In this document: positions 9,826 to 19,658 of the stretch, one piece after another
Position numbering within the stretch: the stretch's first letter is position 1
Layout of the letters: each line of letters starts with the position of its first letter
Source of the DNA: Anaspis maculata
Lineage: Eukaryota > Arthropoda > Insecta > Coleoptera > Scraptiidae
DNA: 64,000 nucleotides
Direction: 5' to 3'
NCBI GenBank assembly: GCA_949128115.1
Contig: OX421963.1
Span: forward strand, 78,983,635 to 79,047,634
Program-made: the position numbers and the translations under genes
The notes under the pieces: model-generated
What the model was told of the DNA's origin: nothing
The model's database searches: none
Seen by the model: only the letters and a program-made list of their open reading frames with translations

Positions 9826-12800
9826 ATGGACGCAACTTTATCGTCCATCGCGATAGCTATTGCGCGCCTTGAGCCCCTTCTGGAACAAGGCGTCACAGCT
9901 ACCACCGAACCAAGCCTCCAACCGGCATTTTTAGCCACGTTTGACATTGCGGCGGAAATTTACAACGGTTTCAAGAGCACGGTCAACACTGCCCCTCTCC
10001 CCAGTGCCTCCGAGAAGCAGAAGGCTACATTTCTTGAACGTACACTCCGGGCAGACAGCTTGTATGGCAAACTTGCTGCGGTAAAAGCCTCGTTTGCGAA
10101 TTCAGAGCCGACTTCCTCGCTCTCTCGCCAAGCCTCGCAAACTTGGTTCGAGACAGGCCGGAGCAATGTCCGATTGCCAAAAATCGCGTTGCCGTTGTTC
10201 GACGGAAAGTTAAAATCATGGCCACCATACTATGATCTATTCACGGCGTTAATACACAGAAACCAGTCTCTCTCAGATATTGAACGGTTTCAGTATCTGA
10301 TCTCGTCTTTATCTGGTGAACCTCTCTCAATGGTTAAACACCTGCCATTGACGGGAGATAATTACATAATTGCGTTCGACTCGTTGGTTGAGAGATACCA
10401 GAACGACCGCGTGCTAGTCACTTTTTACTGGCAGTCGATGATGAACGCCTCCTCCGTCACATCTGACTCCGCGCAAGCGCTTCGCCATCTTGTGAACACG
10501 TTCAACGAAAATTTAGTGGCGCTCGAGCAGTATCCGCATATCGACCTGTGGGATTTCACCCTGTCGAGCATGCTGCTCCAGAAACTCGATGAGTCGACGC
10601 GAAAACGTTTCGAGGTGCAGTCAGCTGGCACCCCCTTCCCCAAATACGAAGACGTCAAGTCTTTCGTGCTCGACCAATGCAAGGCTTTCGAGGCAACTGC
10701 CTTAAATTCTAAAACGCAATCGAACTCCCGCTCCACACGGGCAAACACCGTTACCGTGAAGCCCGAGGTCAGCCGCAAGTCGTGGGCCTCACATACGTTG
10801 GTGTCTCAGACTTCATCTGCCCCAGCGACGTCGCATGAGTCAGCATGTTCTCATTGTGGGGCGAGAAGTCATAGAGTCACCGCGTGCAAGACTTTTCTGT
10901 CAATGTCCCCAAATGACAGATATTTGGCGGTCAAACAGAAAAGGCTCTGTCTCAACTGCTTGAGCACCAATCACGGCGCTCCAAAATGTCCATCGTCGTA
11001 TTCGTGTCGGCAGTGCCACGCAAGGCATCACACCTTGCTGCACTTCCCCAAGCCACATAGAACTGCAGGTCATGAGTCACCCAGTTCTTTATCGAATCCA
11101 GTTGAATTACCGCAAATCGTTTCCCCTGGTCTTCCAGAAAATGTCGCGAATTCGGTGACGAATCTCGCCTCAAGCCTCAAGGCAGCTCATGTTTTGTTGG
11201 CCACGGCAATCGTTCACGTTCGTGACCGGTGGGGAGGCTACCAAAGCCTCCGTGCGCTCATAGACCCTGCCAGTCAGGCATCGTTTATTTTGGACTCCTG
11301 CGTGCGCAAATTGGGTCTATCCCCATCAAATCACAATGTGCCCGTTTTTGGCTTGGGTCTCACCCCCGCCAATTCGACGTGTGGCACAGTCACTTGCCAG
11401 GTCAAGGCTGATGATGAGTCTCTCCCAATCCCTGAATTGGAGTTAATTGTCCTGCGCAGGATTTGTGGTAACCTGCCAGACACCGCTTTGAACCCGGATC
11501 AATTCCACTTGAACTTATCGAATCTGGCGGATCCCACATGGTTCAAGCCAGGCCCCATTCAAGTGTTGTTGGGCGCCGACGTTTATCCGTCAGTCGTGAA
11601 AGAGGGAATCGTCTCGTCAGGTCCGTCACAGCCTGTTGCCATAAACACCATTTTTGGCTGGGCTCTTCTCGGTCCCTTTCAAACCCCGTCAAAACCTCTG
11701 CATTCCTTTTTGGTCTGCACTCCAACTGGAATCGACGAGTCTCTGCACAAATTTTGGGAAGTAGAGGAAATCTCGTCACCATCGTCCAAAACACGTTTGT
11801 CCCCAGATGATGAACGTGCAGAAATTTGTTTCCGGGACTCTGTCTACCGTTGTCCGTCAGGTCGTTTTGGGGTTTCGCTTCCCTTCAAAAGGGAGTCCCC
11901 CACCTTTGAACATTGCAGGTCTATGGCTGACCGCCGTTGGTTAGCTATCGAACGTCGCCTGGTCCGTCAGGACACACTCCGTGATCTGTACATAGCATTC
12001 ATGCGCGACTACCTCGACCTAGGTCACATGACCTTGCTGGACGCAGAACCTCCAGATTCTGAGGCGTATTACATCCCTCATCATCCGATCGTCAAGATCG
12101 AAGACGACAAGCCGAAAATTCGCGTCGTTTTTGATGCTTCGGCGCAAGCGCCGAATCATTTATCTCTCAACGAGACGCTTCTCGTCGGTCCTAAGTTACA
12201 ACAGGACATAGCGGCTTTGCTACTGCAGTTTCGGTGTGAGCCGATCGTTTTTACTTGTGACATCCGTCAGATGTATCGGCAGATACTTATCTCGCCCGAA
12301 CATCGCAAGTATCAACTCATTCGCTTTCGTTTCTCCCCTGATCGACCCATTGAAACGTACCAATTGAACACCATTACATATGGTGTTTCTTCGGCACCGT
12401 TTCTAGCGGTTCGCACGTTGCTTCACTTGGCAGAACAAAGCGCCTCGAAGTTTCCATTGGCTTCGCAGGCAATTCGCCGTAATTTGTATGTAGACGATCT
12501 ACTTTGCGGTGCGAACTCCGTGGAATCAGCACGGGAATTACAAACGCAGCTAATCAACCTGCTCCAATCGGGTTGCTTTGAATTGCGCAAGTGGGCAAGC
12601 AATCACCCTGATGTGCTGCAAGACATACCACTTGATCACGTTCGAACTCAGCCGTCCACTTTCAGTGACGTTGCTGACAATACTGTAAAAATTCTTGGCC
12701 TCCAGTGGCAAGCGGCAACAGACACCTTTTCATTCACGGTTCATCCAAATGAACTACCGTGCACAAAACGGTCCATCTTGTCGGAGGTGGCTCGGATTTA

Positions 12801-15024
12801 TGATCCGCTCGGCTTTCTGTGCCCTGTTGCATTTTTCGCCAAACATTTAATCCAACGGTTATGGAAACTTGGCCTTGATTGGGACGACACCCCTCCAGAC
12901 ATCGTATGTCAGCAGTGGTTGCGTTTTCAATCCGAGCTATCGCAACTTTCGCGGTTGCAAATTCCACGGCATTCTTTTCCTTCGCCTGCAGACAGGTGCC
13001 AGTTGCACGCCTTCTGCGACGCATCTGAATCTGGGTACGCGAGCGTGTTGTACGTTCGTTACCTTCGAAATGGTGTTCCCACCATTCGTCTCCTAACCGC
13101 CAAATCAAAGGTGGCTCCAGTCAAATTGCTGACCGTACCCCGTCTCGAATTATGTGCAGCGGTCCTACTTTCCAATCTCGTTGCCTTCACCGTTGCAGCG
13201 CTCGCAGGAACCGTACAGTTCGATGCCATATTTGCGTGGACCGATTCTACGGTTGTTCTCAGCTGGCTGCGTTCCTCTTCGCACCGCTGGAAAACATTTG
13301 TTGCTCACCGTGTTGAGCATATTCAACAGCGTGTCCCGCCTCAGTGTTGGAGACATGTCTCAACATCGGACAATCCCGCCGACCCAGCTTCGCGCGGATT
13401 GTTTCCCGAAGACATGCTTTCGTGCTCCCTCTGGTGGTCTGGCCCACCTTTTCTGTCATCAGCGGATGACACATGGCCGGATGACAAATTCTCCGTGTCC
13501 TCCCCAGACATTGCGTCTGAAGAGCGAAAGCTCGCTTTGGTCGTGCGTGTGCCGCAGCCGCCGCCGATTGACATCGACGACCTCTTTTTGCGCATATCCT
13601 CCTTACGGAAGATTCAGGGCGCTGTCACCTATTTCTATCGGTTCTGCAAATGCAAGTCCGATGAGAAGTTCACAGGACCTCTCTCGGATACAGAACTCCA
13701 TTTTGCCTTGTTGTACATTGTCAAACATGTACAGCAGAAGGTATTTGCCGTCGAAATCGCGTCGTTACGCAACGGCAAACCCTGTTCAAGACCCTTTCGA
13801 AAACTTTTACCCTTTCTCGATCGTGACGATGTTCTCCGCGTCGGCGGACGTTTGAAGCATTGTCATGAGTTGCCATTTGCAACCAGACACCCTGCTCTTC
13901 TTCCATCTCGTCACGTCTTGACAGGACTCGTCATTCGACAAGTTCATTCCCGACATTGCCACCCGGGACTCAACAATACCTGCTATCTCCTGCAGCAAAA
14001 TTTTTGGATATTGTCCACGCGACGCGCGGTACGGCACTATCTTGCATCGTGTTACCGGTGCTTCCGGACTAAGCCGCAAACTTTTTCTCCCACCATGGGC
14101 GACCTCCCCTCGGCGCGAATTTCTCAGCTAAAACCTTTTAGCTGCGTCGGGCTCGACTATGGTGGCCCTTTTCCAATCCTCATGTCACGCGCTCGCGGTG
14201 TCAGAACTACGAAGGCGTACATCTGTCTTTTCGTGTGCTTCGCCACCAAGGCATTGCACGTCGAGGTTGCCTCCGATCTCTCAACAGATGCTTTCCTCGC
14301 TGCCTTGCGCAGATTCATTGCCCGGCGCGGTCGTTGCTCTACCATCTATAGCGACAATGGCACAAACTTTGTCGGAGCTCATAGGCAATTGACGATGTCA
14401 ATGCAACTCGCCGCGGAATCCGAAGCCATCACTTGGCGCTTCATTCCTCCCTCCAGTCCCCACTTTGGCGGGCTGTGGGAAAGCGGCATAAAAGCTGTCA
14501 AAACTCATCTATCTCGCGTGATAGGTGATCAAATACTCACCTTTGAAGAGCTGACCACGTTGGTCACCCAAGTTGAAGCGTTGCTCAACTCACGGCCACT
14601 TTCGGAGCTGAGCTCGGATCCAAATGATCTGTGCCCATTGACGCCTGGTCATTTTTTGACGCTCGAGCCGTTAACGGCCCCACCTGACCCAGATTTGTCC
14701 CACCTCAAGATCAGCAGGTTGTCGCGATGGCAGTTGGTCCAATCCATGCAACAGCGTTTCTGGGCGCGTTGGCGCGACGAATATCTACACACGCTGTACC
14801 AACGCGGCAAGTGGCACAAGTCACGTCACCTTGAATCCGCAGATGTGGGGTCTTTAGTCCTCATCAAGGACGAAAACGCTCCCCCTCTGAAGTGGAGGTT
14901 AGGCAGAATTTCAAAACTCTTCCCCGGCAAAGATGGCATTTGTCGTGTCGCAGATGTCCGTACTCAACGCGACGTTCTGCGACGCCCAATGGTCAAACTT
15001 TGTCCCCTCCCTTCAGGACAGTGA
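9826..15024 (+). CDS. gag-pol: BEL/Pao gag-pol polyprotein, intact (copy B)
   Basis: One open frame of 1732 codons encodes all retrotransposition functions. The ATG at 9826 (MDATLSS) is preferred over the frame's upstream start at 9796, whose ten residues look like untranslated leader. Order: DUF1759-type Gag region (about residues 112-260), two zinc-knuckle-like Cys/His clusters (about 341-405), DUF1758-type aspartic protease with Asp in LIDPASQ (about 478), reverse transcriptase (from about 765; YVDD at 888-891), RNase H (Asp1065, Glu1108, Asp1140, Asp1186), integrase HHCC domain (from His1374), catalytic Asp1444, Asp1510 and Glu1552, and a DUF5641-type tail. There is no frameshift, stop or env. 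Length and order are typical of BEL/Pao. The protease motif has Ala where Gly is usual. It differs from the minus-strand copy at about ten residues. Confidence 0.96.
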   Translation: MDATLSSIAIAIARLEPLLEQGVTATTEPSLQPAFLATFDIAAEIYNGFKSTVNTAPLPSASEKQKATFLERTLRADSLYGKLAAVKASFANSEPTSSLSRQASQTWFETGRSNVRLPKIALPLFDGKLKSWPPYYDLFTALIHRNQSLSDIERFQYLISSLSGEPLSMVKHLPLTGDNYIIAFDSLVERYQNDRVLVTFYWQSMMNASSVTSDSAQALRHLVNTFNENLVALEQYPHIDLWDFTLSSMLLQKLDESTRKRFEVQSAGTPFPKYEDVKSFVLDQCKAFEATALNSKTQSNSRSTRANTVTVKPEVSRKSWASHTLVSQTSSAPATSHESACSHCGARSHRVTACKTFLSMSPNDRYLAVKQKRLCLNCLSTNHGAPKCPSSYSCRQCHARHHTLLHFPKPHRTAGHESPSSLSNPVELPQIVSPGLPENVANSVTNLASSLKAAHVLLATAIVHVRDRWGGYQSLRALIDPASQASFILDSCVRKLGLSPSNHNVPVFGLGLTPANSTCGTVTCQVKADDESLPIPELELIVLRRICGNLPDTALNPDQFHLNLSNLADPTWFKPGPIQVLLGADVYPSVVKEGIVSSGPSQPVAINTIFGWALLGPFQTPSKPLHSFLVCTPTGIDESLHKFWEVEEISSPSSKTRLSPDDERAEICFRDSVYRCPSGRFGVSLPFKRESPTFEHCRSMADRRWLAIERRLVRQDTLRDLYIAFMRDYLDLGHMTLLDAEPPDSEAYYIPHHPIVKIEDDKPKIRVVFDASAQAPNHLSLNETLLVGPKLQQDIAALLLQFRCEPIVFTCDIRQMYRQILISPEHRKYQLIRFRFSPDRPIETYQLNTITYGVSSAPFLAVRTLLHLAEQSASKFPLASQAIRRNLYVDDLLCGANSVESARELQTQLINLLQSGCFELRKWASNHPDVLQDIPLDHVRTQPSTFSDVADNTVKILGLQWQAATDTFSFTVHPNELPCTKRSILSEVARIYDPLGFLCPVAFFAKHLIQRLWKLGLDWDDTPPDIVCQQWLRFQSELSQLSRLQIPRHSFPSPADRCQLHAFCDASESGYASVLYVRYLRNGVPTIRLLTAKSKVAPVKLLTVPRLELCAAVLLSNLVAFTVAALAGTVQFDAIFAWTDSTVVLSWLRSSSHRWKTFVAHRVEHIQQRVPPQCWRHVSTSDNPADPASRGLFPEDMLSCSLWWSGPPFLSSADDTWPDDKFSVSSPDIASEERKLALVVRVPQPPPIDIDDLFLRISSLRKIQGAVTYFYRFCKCKSDEKFTGPLSDTELHFALLYIVKHVQQKVFAVEIASLRNGKPCSRPFRKLLPFLDRDDVLRVGGRLKHCHELPFATRHPALLPSRHVLTGLVIRQVHSRHCHPGLNNTCYLLQQNFWILSTRRAVRHYLASCYRCFRTKPQTFSPTMGDLPSARISQLKPFSCVGLDYGGPFPILMSRARGVRTTKAYICLFVCFATKALHVEVASDLSTDAFLAALRRFIARRGRCSTIYSDNGTNFVGAHRQLTMSMQLAAESEAITWRFIPPSSPHFGGLWESGIKAVKTHLSRVIGDQILTFEELTTLVTQVEALLNSRPLSELSSDPNDLCPLTPGHFLTLEPLTAPPDPDLSHLKISRLSRWQLVQSMQQRFWARWRDEYLHTLYQRGKWHKSRHLESADVGSLVLIKDENAPPLKWRLGRISKLFPGKDGICRVADVRTQRDVLRRPMVKLCPLPSGQ

Positions 15025-15130
15025 GCATTCTGTGTTTTCACTTCCGTCATTGTTTTCACTATGCTCTTTCTTTTTGTATCATGTTTGATTTCATTAATTT
15101 TTGAACTTTGAAAATACCCCGAGTGGTATT

Positions 15131-15143
15131 TTGGTGGGGAGTA
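15131..15143 (+). promoter_or_regulatory. BEL copy B polypurine tract
   Basis: TTGGTGGGGAGTA lies immediately before the 3' LTR, the expected place for plus-strand priming. The same sequence precedes the LTR at 8613 and, on the minus strand, the LTR ending at 49181. Confidence 0.75.
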
Positions 15144-16107
15144 TGTCTCGGCCCCGTTCATTGAAAACTGCATTCGTGTGCATTGAGGGTATGCAACCCA
15201 AAATATCCCTGTGTCGTCCAAGTCCTCACCCCCTCACCCCCTGTTCGGTGTGCCTGGAACTTGGCTGTCAGGCGCAAGCGTAAACGAGCTCCAGCACTTT
15301 CTTCGGCCGTCTTCGGCATTCTTCGGCTTTCTTTCCGCTCGTGCCTTTGCCGCTTCGTTCGAAGCGGCGTTGATTTCCGTACGTCGAGCGGGAAGCCACG
15401 CCGTCCTTTTTTTGGTCATCGTTCTCGCGGCCATCTTGTCGTGCCATCGGCGTACATTCGTACTCGACCAGAAGCCCATCCAAGGCCCATCGCGTCCGAT
15501 AGTGACTCCTGGAGGAGCTCTGCAGCATCTCCAAGTCCAGAAAGCGGCAGTTTTCACCGCTTTCACCGGGGAGCGGCTTGGATCAGCCAGCCGCACACAA
15601 AGCTCCAGTTTCGGACGGGATCGAGTCGTTCGTCCGCCATTTTGGTGACGAACACGGGCACTCGTGCATTTCACCAGGAAATCCACCACCAGAACGGCCA
15701 TCCACCACGACGCCGCCTTCGGACTCCGCCAGGACGACGCCGCCACCGAATAAGATCCCGTAAGTTCCATATTTTCCATTGTTTTTACCATTTACCGTTT
15801 ATTCCCGTTTGCCGGGGTGTATGCCTTCAGTGCAGTTCGTCTCGTTTTCAGGACGCCACTCGGCGCCAGCGAATCTGCCCCCGATCAGAACCACTCGGAT
15901 TTTTCATTTCATTTAATTCACATTGTTTTTTTTATTGTTTTGTAATTCTGTCTGTTTGTGTTTTTTTCTTTGTTTTGCATTAAAGTTTTTGATTGTTGTT
16001 GTGAATTTTATTTCTGACTGTCGCTTGCTGCTTTCCTAATCCAAGAGTTATTGTTTTAATGCAGCCTTCATCGGAAGGCTGCCGTCTTTATGTGTACCGC
16101 GCTAACA
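15144..16107 (+). repeat. BEL copy B 3' LTR
   Basis: 964 bp, no difference found from 8613-9576, which points to a recent insertion or recent homogenisation. It is followed directly by the GTGCG duplication at 16108-16112. Confidence 0.95.
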
Positions 16108-16112
16108 GTGCG
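16108..16112. repeat. Target-site duplication GTGCG, right side of BEL array
   Basis: Second copy of the 5-bp duplication; the interrupted G1 LTR resumes right after it (TATACGGGAATTG). Confidence 0.95.
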
Positions 16113-17138
16113 TATACGGGAATTGTTTTCATATTACAGGTCAGGGCTTAGAATGATTTCTTGTATGAGTCTGTTTTACGTTCTCATTTTTATGTCACTT
16201 ACTGTCTCACGAATTTTGTAAACTTATGAATTTCATGTCAATATTTTGATGACCATTTCAATGATTGTGTGTGTAATTTGACTGTCATGTACTTACTTGA
16301 CCGTAATTTTTGTCTGTTCTATTTTTGTCTGTTCTATTTTTGTCTGTGTCATGATTTGATTTTCATTCAAATGTCATTGTCCACCGCTTTTCTGACTCTC
16401 ATATTTTTATGTCATGTTTTGTTTTATGCTCGCTGCTATGTTTGTCAGATATTCACTGTAGGTCTTTTACAGGATCCTACTAACCATACCTGTTTTGTCT
16501 TGTTTTGGGTTTTTATGCATTGTTGATATGATTTTATCTGCATTGATGATTTGTTGATTTATTATGCATTGTTTACTGATGTGTTTTTGCATTTGTTTAC
16601 TGATGTTTCTGTGATTTTGTTTTACTAATTTCACTTACACTGAATACCGGGATTTATCAGTGAGCTTTTGTCATTCATTTGTAATGTATGTGAGAGTTTT
16701 CTTCTCAGGGCTTAACTCAGGGTTTTCTTTGACTGGGTTCTTTCCCTGAGTGCCTTTTTCCGAATCCGTCACTCTTCTCTTTCTCTTTGACTGACAGTAT
16801 GACATATTTTGTTGTTGTGTTTTGATTGTTTTTGTTCATTTTGTCTATTGTGTGTCATTTTGCAAGTCTGTCAGTCCTGTTAGGTGTTTTATGAAAAGAA
16901 TCTGATTCATTTGAATTTTGCTGATGATTTCAATAAAAATTCATTTTGTTTGCTGTCAATTCATGTTTTTGTTCTGCTTTTCAATATAGTCCTCATCCCC
17001 AAAGTTCCGTTCTTGTCGCGAGTATAGAGCCTGCGTGAAACGAACAACGTAAGCAAAACGTAAGTAAGAGGTCCAAGGTAAGAGGGGGGGGGGTGACGCC
17101 AATCACAGCCAGGGGTCCAGAAGGGGGGGAACAGTACA
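16113..17138 (+). repeat. G1 LTR-a, second part
   Basis: It matches 18634-19658 and 21154-22193. It contains tandem TTTTTGTCTGTTCTA-type units near 16310-16345 (one extra unit in LTR-c), an AATAAA signal at 16932-16937 and a G run near 17085, and ends AGTACA. The 85-90 codon frame at 16269-16526 spans the short T-rich repeat and looks non-coding. Confidence 0.9.
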
Positions 17139-17140
17139 AG

Positions 17141-17152
17141 TGGTGCCGTGAC
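17141..17152 (+). promoter_or_regulatory. G1 primer-binding site
   Basis: TGGTGCCGTGAC begins 2 bp after the LTR end. It is the complement of GTCACGGCACCA, the 3' end of eukaryotic tRNA-His. The match stops after 12 bases. The same site is at 19661-19672. After LTR-c (22193) it is absent because G0 sequence follows. Confidence 0.7.
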
Positions 17153-17270
17153 CAGGATGCTCAAACACGAGAACGTTGTGGGATGAGGTTGAGGGATGAC
17201 CAGGATACTCAAACACGAGAACGTTGTGGGATGAGGTAGAATGAGACTCAAAAATGAGAACGTTGTGGAA
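17150..17270 (+). repeat. 48-bp tandem repeat after the G1 primer-binding site
   Basis: GACCAGGATGCTCAAACACG at 17150 recurs at 17198 with one change, and a partial third unit (GAGAACGTTGTGGAATGA) ends near 17270. The primer-binding region overlaps the first unit, so part of the PBS has itself been duplicated. The second internal region has the same array. Confidence 0.85.
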
Positions 17271-17548
17271 TGAATGTTGAGCCCTTGCTTGTTGCTACTC
17301 GCTACTCTTTACTGCTGATGGATGTTTTGTTTTCATGAGAGGCAACTTAAGATGACAAAGATGACGAACAACTGGTCCAAGCGAGTCCATGTCAGTTCCC
17401 ACGAGACGGAGACGAATCGATGTTTGCTCGCTTGCTCCACACAAGGAGAACTAATTCTTGTCACCAACGAAGAGCTTAGCCGGAAAGTGTCTGATGTGAT
17501 GTAAATGCAGCTTGGGAAAAAAAACTTCAACACGAGAAAAAAATGGAG

Positions 17549-17775
17549 GTTTGTTGTGAGATATGTGAAACTAATGTTTGTTTTAGCCAATTGACCGGAA
17601 TGAAGGTCCAACACGAATTTCTAGCGAAAAAGGAGTCGAGGTTTGGTGTGATGATTATGAGATACCACTAACTGTTTGTTCTAGCAAAACCAAACGGGAC
17701 GAAAGTTCGGAAGAGACATTTCCATCGAAAAAGAGTCAAGGTTTGTCGTGAGATAAGACTAACGATTTGTTTTAG
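17549..17775 (+). repeat. Degenerate ~95-bp repeat with intron-like motifs in G1
   Basis: Three units each contain an (A/G)AG-GTTTG start, a CTAA(C/T) element and TTTGTT(T/C)TAG: 17549-17586, 17641-17684 and 17741-17775. Between them are similar A-rich 54-56 bp pieces ending GAGTC(G/A)AG. The motifs resemble 5' splice site, branch point and 3' splice site, but 35-44 nt is shorter than normal introns. The array recurs at about 20069-20295. Confidence 0.55.
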
Positions 17776-17973
17776 ATTGAAACTGAATGTCCATGAGTGG
17801 AATAGACCGAGTTTGAAGGAGGGTCGCGAAATGTTTTGTCTAACACCCTGACTGAAGCTTTGTCTCCACCTAAAATTTATCTTTCTTGTCACATGACGTA
17901 ACTTGAAACCTTCTCGAAAGGGTTGGGGTTTTATGCAGAACCTCCCTCTTCGTCTTCTTCTCATCCGTCGATT

Positions 17974-17988
17974 CTCCAAGGAGGGTAC
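17974..17988 (+). promoter_or_regulatory. G1 polypurine tract
   Basis: CTCCAAGGAGGGTAC ends directly before the next LTR (TGTGATGG at 17989) and is repeated at 20494-20508. Placement and purine content fit a Gypsy plus-strand primer. Confidence 0.75.
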
Positions 17989-19658
17989 TGTGATGGAACG
18001 CATTTTCAGCGACTTTTTACAAAATTACAAATATGCATTCTAATACTTCGACGCAAGAAAATCATTTCTATATTAGGAACTAAAGGTAAAACGCGACGGG
18101 AATTCAGGTCGAAGACGGGGACTTGATTTTGTGTGCTCTCGTGGGTCAGACGTTCAGAAGCCGACGTGTGCCGTAATTTACCACAGGTGGGTCAATTTTG
18201 CATTATTTCCTAAAATCATACTCTAAATCGCTTTTGGTTCAACTGCATTAGTTTTTGGATGATTCAATTTTTGTTTTCACGCATGAAGAGCCGAAGTATG
18301 AATTTAAAATCGCATCTTCCTGTTCGGGCGTCAATTTTATTTGTTTCCGGGATAAGAAGAGAATCGAAAGGGGTTTTCGCGAGTTTTACAGCCCAATTTG
18401 AAGCAAGGATGGAGACTCCCTACGTGTCTCGGGTATGTCGCTAATTTTTGGGGGTGTCCAACGGCCCTGTTGACGCTACCTACGCATTTTTTCCATGGAT
18501 GATGTCATACTCGTGTTTGGATTGCATTTCTTTCTTCGAGGAGCTACAACACATCGACACCTCGCGCGCGAGAATTTTAGAATCTAAAAATAACGCGTTG
18601 GGATTTCTTTGTTTCAGCTTCGAGCTTAGTGCGTATACGGGAATTGTTTTCATATTACAGGTCAGGGCTTAGAATGATTTCTTGTATGAGTCTGTTTTAC
18701 GTTCTCATTTTTATGTCACTTACTGTCTCACGAATTTTGTAAACTTATGAATTTCATGTCAATATTTTGATGACCATTTCAATGATTGTGTGTGTAATTT
18801 GACTGTCATGTACTTACTTGACCGTAATTTTTGTCTGTTCTATTTTTGTCTGTTCTATTTTTGTCTGTGTCATGATTTGATTTTCATTCAAATGTCATTG
18901 TCCACCGCTTTTCTGACTCTCATATTTTTATGTCATGTTTTGTTTTATGCTCGCTGCTATGTTTGTCAGATATTCACTGTAGGTCTTTTACAGGATCCTA
19001 CTAACCATACCTGTTTTGTCTTGTTTTGGGTTTTTATGCATTGTTGATATGATTTTATCTGCATTGATGATTTGTTGATTTATTATGCATTGTTTACTGA
19101 TGTGTTTTTGCATTTGTTTACTGATGTTTCTGTGATTTTGTTTTACTAATTTCACTTACACTGAATACCGGGATTTATCAGTGAGCTTTTGTCATTCATT
19201 TGTAATGTATGTGAGAGTTTTCTTCTCAGGGCTTAACTCAGGGTTTTCTTTGACTGGGTTCTTTCCCTGAGTGCCTTTTTCCGAATCCGTCACTCTTCTC
19301 TTTCTCTTTGACTGACAGTATGACATATTTTGTTGTTGTGTTTTGATTGTTTTTGTTCATTTTGTCTATTGTGTGTCATTTTGCAAGTCTGTCAGTCCTG
19401 TTAGGTGTTTTATGAAAAGAATCTGATTCATTTGAATTTTGCTGATGATTTCAATAAAAATTCATTTTGTTTGCTGTCAATTCATGTTTTTGTTCTGCTT
19501 TTCAATACAGTCCTCATCCCCAAAGTTCCGTTCTTGTCGCGAGTATAGAGCCTGCGTGAAACGAACAACGTAAGCAAAACGTAAGTAAGAGGTCCAAGGT
19601 AAGAGGGGGGGGGTGACGCCAATCACAGCCAGGGGTCCAGAAGGGGGGGAACAGTACA
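17989..19658 (+). repeat. G1 LTR-b (complete)
   Basis: 1670 bp, TG at the start and CA at the end. It preserves the empty BEL target (single GTGCG at 18629-18633). It is shared between the two tandem units. Confidence 0.93.

Larger units (their letters stand above)
6275..16107 (+). mobile_element. BEL/Pao LTR retrotransposon array (truncated copy A plus complete copy B)
   Basis: The layout is: truncated LTR (6275-6622), pol fragment (6623-8612), full LTR (8613-9576), full internal region with gag-pol (9577-15143), full LTR (15144-16107). A single pair of 5-bp duplications flanks the whole, and 4-6 bp is usual for BEL/Pao. The middle LTR is shared: it is the 3' LTR of copy A and the 5' LTR of copy B. 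Copy B alone has everything needed for an autonomous element. Copy A has lost its LTR from base 349 onward together with gag, protease, RT and half of RNase H, joined at a 1-bp overlap (6623). Confidence 0.95.
17139..17988 (+). mobile_element. G1 internal region 1 (no genes)
   Basis: An 850-bp segment between two G1 LTRs, repeated at 19659-20508. It contains a primer-binding site (17141), 48-bp tandem repeats (17150-17270), a non-coding middle, a degenerate 92-100 bp repeat carrying splice-like motifs (17549-17775) and a polypurine tract (17974-17988). No Gag or Pol motif is seen in any frame. It is far shorter than a coding Gypsy element, so it is a small non-autonomous (TRIM/LARD-like) derivative. 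Confidence 0.85.

Noticed and set aside
10425..10778. Antisense frames across gag-pol (10425-10778, 12734-13108 and others)
   Set aside because: Shadows of the real gag-pol frame; no motifs.
15234..15791. 185-codon minus-strand frame as an independent gene
   Set aside because: It is within the BEL LTR on the antisense strand, with no recognised motif. Kept only as an observation, not a gene.
16269..16526. 85-90 codon frame repeated three times (also 18790 and 21310)
   Set aside because: It lies inside the G1 LTR over a T-rich short repeat whose unit number varies; it is repeated only because the LTR is.
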